DNA of 10,477 nt, from positions 1-10,477 of the forward strand of contig CAIXGT010000032.1 of assembly GCA_903919105.1 (NCBI GenBank), written 5' to 3'. A model generated the notes under the pieces. It made no database searches. It had not been told where the DNA came from and worked only from the letters and a program-made list of their open reading frames with translations. Of the stretch, positions 4,502-10,477 are shown piece by piece (positions within the stretch are counted from its first letter, which is position 1; every line of letters begins with the position of its first letter). This stretch comes from an uncultured Spartobacteria bacterium (GTDB lineage: Bacteria; Verrucomicrobiota; Verrucomicrobiae; Chthoniobacterales; UBA6821). A program made the position numbers and the translations under genes.

Positions 4502-7249
4502 ATGGCCCACCCCAAGATCCTCTTCCTAGTACGGCCGCAGTCCCTCGCGGATCAGGTGGCAGAGGCTTTGCTGGAAGGCATTCCTTCGGGACCCTTCGAT
4601 CTTTCCCAAACCGAGGTCTGGGTTCCGACATCGGGAGCGGCTCGCAGGATCAGGCATTCGCTCGCCAAGTTTTCTGAGGCGAGGGGAAGCGGTGTGCTCT
4701 CGCCGAGGTTCTTATCACCGATGAAGGCCCTGCTGCCGTCAGATGTTGCCCTTGCGAGTCGCACGGACCGCGAGGCTGCCTGGGGTCTTGTTCTTCAAAA
4801 AGCCCCACGCGACTCCATAGAGCATCTCTTTCCCAGGAATGAGGTGCTCGAGGGTGAGCAGGCACTTCTGGGTACTGCCGGCATGCTCTGCGATCTCTGT
4901 GACATGCTGGCTGAGGGGGGGATCACGCCTCTGCTCCCCCGTATCCAGGAAGTCTGCGATGAGGATGCCGAGCGATGGGCTGAGCTGGCCCCGCTCACTA
5001 AGGGCTATCTGGCAGAACTCCAACGCCACGGGCTGAGCGATCCAAACGTCGCACGACTTGATTGGATCAAGGGCCCGGCAAACGAATTGAAAAGGCTCTT
5101 CATCGCCTGTATCCCGGATCTGCCTAAGATCGCCGAAAAGCGCGCCGAGTCACTCATGGAGCAGGGGGTCCCTGTGACAGTTCTGGTCTGGAAGCCGGGC
5201 ACCATGGGTGGCGGTTTTGAGAACTGGGGGAGGCCGATTACAAGTGAGTGGCGCGAGTCGGAAATCTCGCTATTCCAAGACCAGATCGTGATGGCCAAGG
5301 ATCCGGCGGAGGAGGCCTCAAGGGCTGTGGATTTCTTGTCGGGAGCCATGCCCCGGGGAAGCTATTCGCTGGTGCTGGCAGATCCGGAGCTGGGTCCTGC
5401 CTTCAAGGCGGAACTGCTCCAACGCGGAGGCAGCCCGTTCCTTCCGGAGGGTGAACCCCTCTCACTCACAGAATCGGCAATCGTGGCTGCCGAATGGATC
5501 TCTCTCAGACGGGACCGCAATCTCAGGACCCTGAGAAGGCTGTTGGAGACGCCCCGATTCGCTGCATGGATCGGGGCTCAGTGCGGTTTCTCCCAGAAGG
5601 AGCTCCTGGAGGCCTGCGGGGAGATGATGGTGGAGCTACTTGCTGAAACTCTTCCCCAAGCGGCTGGCTGCCTGGAGTCGTCAAAATCCCGGCCCCAGAT
5701 CGCGCGCCTATTGAAAGCACTCGATGCGTCCTTTGCTAAGGATTCTGCGTGTGTGCTTACGGAGGCCTGGTCCGATGACCACGCGGGTGCGGAGGCTGTG
5801 CTGGAGGCCTGCGAGGAAAGCTCACCAGTTTTTAGTTTCTGGCCCGAACCGCAGAAGGCGCGCGATGTGGCGCTGGTGCGTTCGCTTGCACGTAGCAAGA
5901 AATTCGGAGCTTCCCAAGAGGGTGATACAGACCTCTCGGGCTGGCTCGAGGCCCCCTGGGCTGAGGGTAAGCGACTGGCTCTCTGCGGGTGCGTGGAGGG
6001 ACGACTCCCGGCCTCGACCGACGGGCATCCCTTTCTTCCCGATCAGAAGCGCCGTGAATTCGGGATTGCCGACAATGCCTCCCGCCGCGCGAGGGACGCC
6101 TATTTCCTCACGTGCCTGAGCAATGCGCGGCCTGCAGAAGACTTCCGCGCCAGTTTTTCCAAGTTCGGTCCCGACGGAAGTCCCTGCGTTCCCTCGGGAC
6201 TCCTGATGCATTGCGCGCCGGAGGAGCTGGCGGCTCGTGTTCTTGTGCTCTTTGACAAGGCCGAGGGCTCTGGCATCCCTCTGCGTCGTGAGCACTCCTG
6301 GCCTTGGCACCTTCCCAAGCCCGATGACGAACTGATCACGAGGATTAGTCCCACGGACTTCAGCTCTTACCTGGCCTGCCCGTTCCGTTTCTACTTGGAG
6401 CGACGATTGCGTGCGGCCTCCTATGATCCGGAGGCCCGTGAGATGGACGCGATGCAGTTCGGCGACCTGATCCACAAGGTACTGGAGCGGTTCGGGAAAG
6501 AGTCCCGAGGTGAGGGGGATCGCAAGGTTATCGAGGCGCTAATCCTCTCGCACCTGGAGACCGAGTCGAGGGAGCGCTTCGGTCAGGATCCCTCGCCGGC
6601 GGTGAGAGTCCAGCTCGAGGCGGCCCGTGTGAGGCTGATTTCCTTCGCGAGGGTTCAGGCCGAGGAATATGCCAAGGGATGGCGCATTCTGGAGAGTGAA
6701 TACAAGATCGGTGCCGACCACCCGCAGGTGCTCTCGCTTGCCGGGCTTAAGCTTACGGCCAAGATCGACCGGATCGAGGAAAACGGGGATCTCATCCGCA
6801 TCATCGACTACAAGTCCCAGGGCAGCCTCACCAAGCCGGAGAAGAAGCATTTCGGACCGCCGGCAGCAGCGTTCTTCAAGGAGGCAGAGGTCACTGTCAA
6901 AGGAAAGTCCAAGGCCTGGACGGACCTTCAGCTTCCGCTCTATCGCAGGATTGCAGAAACTCTCTACCCAGGACGTCCTGTCGAGACCGCCTACCTGGTG
7001 CTGGCGGCCGATCCTGAGCAGAGCGGCGTGAAGGCTCTCGAGTTGGATACTGAGCAGATGGAATCGGCCATGAAGTGCGGTGAAGCGGTGGCATCCCGGA
7101 TGGTCGGCGGGGTCTTCTGGCCCCCCCGGACGCTCCCTTCGAACTGGGAGGACAAATTCGAGTCGCTCTTCCTCAACGGAAAGCCGGAGCACTGCATCGA
7201 CGAGGAAACCATCCGGTATCTTGAAGGAAAGAAGGAGGCCGTCTCGTGA
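4502..7249 (+). CDS. addB: AddB-like double-strand break repair nuclease subunit
   Basis: This 915-residue protein is the AddB partner of the AddAB helicase-nuclease, which processes double-strand ends for RecA-mediated recombination. The C-terminal RecB-type PD-(D/E)XK nuclease is clear: SPTDFSSYLACPFRFYLERRL (616-636) leads into the domain, then GDLIHKVLERF with His658, KIDRIE with Asp756, IIDYK with Asp769 and Lys771, and DLQLPLY with Gln810 and Tyr814. The Asp756/Asp769/Lys771 spacing (13 and 2) equals that of E. coli RecB D1067/D1080/K1082, so the nuclease should be active. At the N-terminus, where Bacillus AddB has a Walker A loop, there is VPTSGAARR (41-49), so no ATP binding is expected there. 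The Cys-x2-Cys-x5-Cys iron-sulfur motif after the nuclease is absent. The protein is short for the family, usually about 1000-1160 residues. No clear ribosome binding site precedes ATG 4502. Its stop overlaps the addA start. Confidence 0.85.
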   Translation: MAHPKILFLVRPQSLADQVAEALLEGIPSGPFDLSQTEVWVPTSGAARRIRHSLAKFSEARGSGVLSPRFLSPMKALLPSDVALASRTDREAAWGLVLQKAPRDSIEHLFPRNEVLEGEQALLGTAGMLCDLCDMLAEGGITPLLPRIQEVCDEDAERWAELAPLTKGYLAELQRHGLSDPNVARLDWIKGPANELKRLFIACIPDLPKIAEKRAESLMEQGVPVTVLVWKPGTMGGGFENWGRPITSEWRESEISLFQDQIVMAKDPAEEASRAVDFLSGAMPRGSYSLVLADPELGPAFKAELLQRGGSPFLPEGEPLSLTESAIVAAEWISLRRDRNLRTLRRLLETPRFAAWIGAQCGFSQKELLEACGEMMVELLAETLPQAAGCLESSKSRPQIARLLKALDASFAKDSACVLTEAWSDDHAGAEAVLEACEESSPVFSFWPEPQKARDVALVRSLARSKKFGASQEGDTDLSGWLEAPWAEGKRLALCGCVEGRLPASTDGHPFLPDQKRREFGIADNASRRARDAYFLTCLSNARPAEDFRASFSKFGPDGSPCVPSGLLMHCAPEELAARVLVLFDKAEGSGIPLRREHSWPWHLPKPDDELITRISPTDFSSYLACPFRFYLERRLRAASYDPEAREMDAMQFGDLIHKVLERFGKESRGEGDRKVIEALILSHLETESRERFGQDPSPAVRVQLEAARVRLISFARVQAEEYAKGWRILESEYKIGADHPQVLSLAGLKLTAKIDRIEENGDLIRIIDYKSQGSLTKPEKKHFGPPAAAFFKEAEVTVKGKSKAWTDLQLPLYRRIAETLYPGRPVETAYLVLAADPEQSGVKALELDTEQMESAMKCGEAVASRMVGGVFWPPRTLPSNWEDKFESLFLNGKPEHCIDEETIRYLEGKKEAVS
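7231..7238 (+). promoter_or_regulatory. Strong ribosome binding site that fixes the addA GTG start
   Basis: GAAGGAGG lies inside the 3' end of addB, seven bases upstream of GTG 7246. It is the best Shine-Dalgarno in front of any large gene in the window and supports the GTG start over the later ATGs at 7267 and 7270. The GTGA overlap with the addB stop suggests coupled synthesis of the two subunits in matched amounts. Confidence 0.8.
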
Positions 7250-10200
7250 GCAGGCTTATTTCCAACATGATGCTCGTGGCCAATGCGGGCAGCGGTAAGA
7301 CCTACCAGCTCACAAGCCGTATGGTGACGCTGATGGCGCTGGGTGTGGAGCCGCGCAAGATCGCCGCGCTGACCTTCACCAAGAAGGCTGCGGGAGAGTT
7401 CCTCGATGCGGTTTTTCTGAGGCTCGCTCATGCGGTGCTTGATCCCGAGAAACTCAAGACACTCCGGAAGGACACCGACATCGAGAACCTGCGTAAGGGG
7501 ACAGAAATCCCCGACCTCGATGAGGTGCGCTGTCGGGAGCTTCTCCGGGAATTTGCCCTTCAGGCTGGAGTCCTCACCATGGGGACGATCGACAGTCTCT
7601 TTGCTAGGATAGCGCGGGCCTTCCCGCTGGAGTCGGGACTGCCGGGGGAATTCTCCATGATCGGGGATTCGGAACTCGAGCAGGCACGCATGGATTCTCT
7701 GGCGGCTATCTTCAGAGCATCCGTGAAGTCGACCGGAGGATCGGAGTTTCTCGATCTGGTGCGCAAGATCTCGCGGAGGCAGGGAGAGAGGGAGGTCTTC
7801 CGCACGCTGCTGCGGGCGGTGGAGGGGTGCCACGCAAAGTTCCTCAGGAGGCCTGAATTGATGTGGGGCGACTCGCCATCGATCTGGAAGGGGGGAGCGA
7901 GCGCGATCCTCTCCTCCGGTGCCGTGAAGCCGGCCGCCGAGGCTCTCTGGGACGCCATCCTGCAGGAGCACCCGGATCTCACCGAGGGATCCAAGGGGCT
8001 CTGGAGAACCAATCTCGACCTTGCAATTGCTCAACACCCCGGCGCGGCCTGGAGCGAGGAGCTCGACAAATTCGTTTCGGATAAGCTCTGCAAGCAGACA
8101 GCCAATAAGGACTGTGATTACATCCCGACAGGGGGTGCGGCCGCTGCTCGGGTCTACCTGAGGGGAGCCGTTCCTGCGGCCCGTGTGGCACTGCTGCATG
8201 CACTGCTGCGTCCGATCTACGAGAGTATTCTGGAGCGCAGCAAGGCGCTCCACCAATTCATGGAGAACTTCGAGACGACCTACCACGAGACCACACGCAG
8301 TCGCGGCAGGATGACCTTCTCGGACGTGACCGATCTCCTGGCCTCCCAGGTGAAGAGCGGAGAATGGATGGCCAGCGCAGGTTACCGCCTGAACGCGAAG
8401 CTCGATCACTGGCTGCTCGACGAGTTTCAAGACACGAGCCGGATCCAGTGGAGTGTTCTGGAGCCTTTCATTGACGAGGTCATCCAGGACGACAGTGAGG
8501 GACGCTCGCTCTTCTATGTGGGGGACACCAAGCAGGCGATCTACTCATGGCGCGGGGGTGATCCGAAGCTCTTCTTCGAGATCTTTGAGAAGTACAACCG
8601 CGGGTGCAGTACTCCGGGGGAGAAGAGGATCCAGGAGTCTGCCCTCGATCATTCCTACCGCTCGGCCAAACCGATCGTGGATATAGTGAACATGGTCTTC
8701 GGTTCACTGGCCGGAGTGTCTCCGAAGCTTGAGATTCCTGAGAAGACGCTCATCGCTTGGGAACAGGGTTGGAAAAAACATATCATGGCCGACAAGAACG
8801 AAGACCTGCGCGGCTATGTCCGCTGGGAGTCGGTCGAATCGGAGGCAGGTAGCGATGAGGAGGGCTCACCCATGCTCCACCGCAAGATCGCCGAGATCCT
8901 TGAGGACGTGCGCCCTTGGGAACGGGGCCTGAGTTGCGCGGTACTCCACACGAAGAATGAACACGCGGCTCATGTAGCGGCGCTGCTCCAGGCTCGGGGG
9001 ATTCCGGTCTCTCTGGAGGGCAAGGCAAATCCCTGCACCGACAATCCTCTCGGTGCGGTGCTGCTAGCGGCGTTCCGGTTCACAGCATCACCAGAAGACA
9101 GGCTCTCGCGTATGCTCCTGCTTTCTTCTCCACTGGCGGTACTACTGGGCAACGATGAGGAAATATTCCGCCGCAAGGCTCTGGAAAAGATCGCAGCAGA
9201 GGGATACGAAGCGACCGTGCGGTCATGGGCGGAGGGTATCACTTTGGGCAGCTTCTTGGAATCGCGGTATGAGAGCTTTCTTTCGGCGGCTGCTGAGTAC
9301 GACAAGGGCCGTCGCGGGGACATCGCCGAGTTTATTGCCTTCCTGGAGAGTCATGTAGTTCAGGAGCCTGAATCAACAGGGGTCGTCCGTGTGATGACGG
9401 TCCACCAGTCCAAGGGTCTTACCTTCGACATGACCATCGTCGCCGGTTTAGAGGGTAAGGGCGCCGGGAATACGGATTCCCTCCATCTTGAAGGAGAGCC
9501 CCCAAGCTGGGGCTGCCTGCTTCCCTCTAAGGATCATTCGGCAGCAGATCCCGTGATGAGAGAGGCAACCGAGTCGCTCAGAGCAGAGGGAGAATACGGC
9601 AAGCTCTGCACGGCCTATGTGGCAATGACACGGTCCAAGTTCGCCCTCTACGTGCTGACCTCGAAGCTCGCACCCACAACGACAGCCAAGAGCTTTGCCA
9701 GATTACTCCGCCTGACCCTTTCCGATGATCAGGCGTTCGTGTCGGGTCACGCGGACTGGTGCGACAGCCATCCTCTCCATACGGATGCAGAGGTGAGTCT
9801 TTCCGGGGATGCCACAACTGTGGATCTTCCTAAGTGTATCGCGGGAACTCCTCATCCGGTTTCTCCTTCTTCTCTGACTGGAAAGAAAGTTGCCAAGGTT
9901 GCCGAGCCAGAGGGGGATAGTGCCATCTCTCTGGAGGCTGCCGATCTTGGAACCGAGATCCACGAGTTGCTCTCTCGGATCGAGTGGGACACTGCAAAAA
10001 TCGATCTCTCCAGCTGTTCCAAACCGGCCCGTGAACTTTTGGAAACTTTCCTCAAGTCGGCAGAGGCTGAGGAAGTTTTCTCAAAACCCGGTGAAGATTG
10101 GATTCTCTGGAACGAGAAGCCCTTCGACTTGATGAGCGATGGAAAATGGATCAGCGGGATCTTCGACCGGGTCCATATTCGGCGGGAGGGAGGCAAGGCC

Positions 10201-10365
10201 GTGGAAGCCCGGATTTATGATTACAAGACCAACCGTTCTACTCCTGAAGCAATCGCCCAACAATACGAGGGGCAAATGGAGCAGTACCGACTGGCAGCCG
10301 CGAAGCTGCTCAGAATCACTATCGATAAAGTGAGCGCCCGGACAATTCCCATCCGGCAGTCCTAG
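7246..10365 (+). CDS. addA: AddA-like UvrD/SF1 helicase-nuclease
   Basis: This 1039-residue protein is the motor and second nuclease of AddAB. All SF1A helicase motifs are visible: Walker A ANAGSGKT (12-19, Lys18); motif Ia ALTFTKKAA (41-49); TMGTIDSLF (111-119); Walker B LLDEFQDT with Asp392-Glu393; motif III GDTKQAIYSWRGGD (426-439); motif IV DHSYRS with Arg472; motif V MTVHQSKGLTF with His720, Lys723 and Gly724; motif VI YVAMTRSK with Arg796. The C-terminal RecB-like nuclease has His906 (GTEIHELL), Asp974 (GIFDRV), Asp992 and Lys994 (IYDYKTN) and Gln1010 and Tyr1014 (GQMEQY), so it also looks active. Together with AddB it should unwind and degrade DNA ends; whether it responds to a Chi-like site cannot be read here. 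The protein ends about 25 residues after the QxxxY motif, at the short end for AddA. No recD-like gene accompanies it, which favours AddAB over RecBCD. The start is GTG. Confidence 0.92.
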   Translation: MSRLISNMMLVANAGSGKTYQLTSRMVTLMALGVEPRKIAALTFTKKAAGEFLDAVFLRLAHAVLDPEKLKTLRKDTDIENLRKGTEIPDLDEVRCRELLREFALQAGVLTMGTIDSLFARIARAFPLESGLPGEFSMIGDSELEQARMDSLAAIFRASVKSTGGSEFLDLVRKISRRQGEREVFRTLLRAVEGCHAKFLRRPELMWGDSPSIWKGGASAILSSGAVKPAAEALWDAILQEHPDLTEGSKGLWRTNLDLAIAQHPGAAWSEELDKFVSDKLCKQTANKDCDYIPTGGAAAARVYLRGAVPAARVALLHALLRPIYESILERSKALHQFMENFETTYHETTRSRGRMTFSDVTDLLASQVKSGEWMASAGYRLNAKLDHWLLDEFQDTSRIQWSVLEPFIDEVIQDDSEGRSLFYVGDTKQAIYSWRGGDPKLFFEIFEKYNRGCSTPGEKRIQESALDHSYRSAKPIVDIVNMVFGSLAGVSPKLEIPEKTLIAWEQGWKKHIMADKNEDLRGYVRWESVESEAGSDEEGSPMLHRKIAEILEDVRPWERGLSCAVLHTKNEHAAHVAALLQARGIPVSLEGKANPCTDNPLGAVLLAAFRFTASPEDRLSRMLLLSSPLAVLLGNDEEIFRRKALEKIAAEGYEATVRSWAEGITLGSFLESRYESFLSAAAEYDKGRRGDIAEFIAFLESHVVQEPESTGVVRVMTVHQSKGLTFDMTIVAGLEGKGAGNTDSLHLEGEPPSWGCLLPSKDHSAADPVMREATESLRAEGEYGKLCTAYVAMTRSKFALYVLTSKLAPTTTAKSFARLLRLTLSDDQAFVSGHADWCDSHPLHTDAEVSLSGDATTVDLPKCIAGTPHPVSPSSLTGKKVAKVAEPEGDSAISLEAADLGTEIHELLSRIEWDTAKIDLSSCSKPARELLETFLKSAEAEEVFSKPGEDWILWNEKPFDLMSDGKWISGIFDRVHIRREGGKAVEARIYDYKTNRSTPEAIAQQYEGQMEQYRLAAAKLLRITIDKVSARTIPIRQS

Positions 10366-10380
10366 CAGCGGCGCCGCATC

Positions 10381-10387
10381 AAAAAAA
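10381..10387 (-). terminator. T-tract after tRNA-Cys, with an adjacent GC palindrome
   Basis: Read on the minus strand, seven T follow one base after the encoded CCA of tRNA-Cys. Beyond them is the perfect palindrome GCGGCGCCGC (10368-10377). The order (T-tract before palindrome) is not that of a standard intrinsic terminator, so this may be a processing or pausing site. On the plus strand the palindrome lies three bases after the addA stop and is followed by A, so it is not an obvious terminator for addA either. Confidence 0.25.
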
Positions 10388-10388
10388 G

Positions 10389-10462
10389 TGGAGGTTCGTA
10401 CTGGAGTCGAACCAGTCTAACAGGTTTTGCAGACCCGTGCCTAACCGCTTGGCTAACGAACC
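10389..10462 (-). tRNA. tRNA-Cys (anticodon GCA)
   Basis: The reverse complement folds into a complete 74-base tRNA including an encoded CCA. The 7-bp acceptor stem is GGTTCGT/ACGAACC, the D stem GCC/GGC, the anticodon stem CGGGT/ACCTG (one G-U pair) and the T stem ACTGG/CCAGT around loop TTCGACT. The anticodon loop CTGCAAA gives anticodon GCA, which reads Cys codons. The discriminator base is U73, the main identity element of tRNA-Cys, supporting the assignment. The gene converges on addA. Its promoter would lie to the right of the window. Confidence 0.97.
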
Positions 10463-10477
10463 ATGAAGGAATCCTCC

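Noticed and set aside
5822..7192. Two 217-codon minus-strand frames (5822-6475 and 6539-7192)
   Set aside because: Both are antisense to addB, including its well-conserved nuclease domain; no motifs or ribosome binding sites.
6991..8430. 479-codon open frame on the minus strand
   Set aside because: It lies antisense across the addB/addA junction and has no recognisable protein motif. Both plus-strand genes have clear motifs, so this is a GC-driven shadow frame.
10389..10462. tRNA-Cys as an integration (att) site
   Set aside because: No integrase gene and no duplicated tRNA 3' end are visible in the window; the flank to the right is only 15 bases.
1..10477. CRISPR array, phage or toxin-antitoxin module
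   Set aside because: No regularly spaced repeats, no integrase, transposase or phage structural genes, and no recognisable toxin-antitoxin pair were seen.

Overview
The window looks like bacterial chromosome of moderately high GC. Its core is an addB-addA pair for double-strand break repair, and it ends at a tRNA-Cys gene with encoded CCA. Gene content and protein style (a short AddB without a P-loop next to a UvrD-like AddA, a GH1 enzyme, many unrecognised cytosolic proteins) make me think of the Verrucomicrobiota/PVC group. That is an impression, not something the sequence proves. There are no transposases, phage genes or CRISPR arrays.

Layout, left to right. (1) Bases 2-736 are the 3' part of a GH1 beta-glycosidase gene that begins upstream of the window. 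(2) Bases 737-1142 are a non-coding gap between converging genes. It holds an 11-bp stem-loop (759-793) and, just beyond it, a ~219-bp element bounded by perfect 25-bp inverted repeats (797-821 and 991-1015). (3) Bases 1143-1733, minus strand, encode a small alpha/beta-hydrolase with an intact-looking Ser-Asp-His triad. (4) Bases 1734-2088 are a divergent intergenic region with several short palindromes and one strong Shine-Dalgarno that may drive a 19-codon leader ORF. (5) Bases 2089-4410 form a tightly packed plus-strand operon: a J-domain-only protein followed by three proteins I do not recognise, with overlaps of 4 and 17 bases and a gap of 6. (6) After a 91-base gap with a possible promoter come addB (4502-7249) and addA (7246-10365), which overlap by four bases (GTGA) with a strong ribosome binding site before the addA GTG start. 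(7) tRNA-Cys(GCA) lies on the minus strand at 10389-10462 and converges on addA.

How the genes work together. AddA supplies the UvrD/SF1 helicase motor and one RecB-type nuclease domain. AddB supplies the second RecB-type nuclease domain and a RecC-like body. Both active sites look complete, so the pair should resect DNA ends for RecA loading. AddB lacks both the P-loop and the C-terminal cysteine cluster of the Bacillus-type protein. The J-protein operon is the part of the window whose function is truly unknown. The HPD motif implies an Hsp70 (DnaK) partner encoded elsewhere, and the three companions, two with strongly charged tails, are the best candidates here for an undescribed module. 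Nothing in the sequence directly ties that operon to AddAB beyond adjacency and strand.
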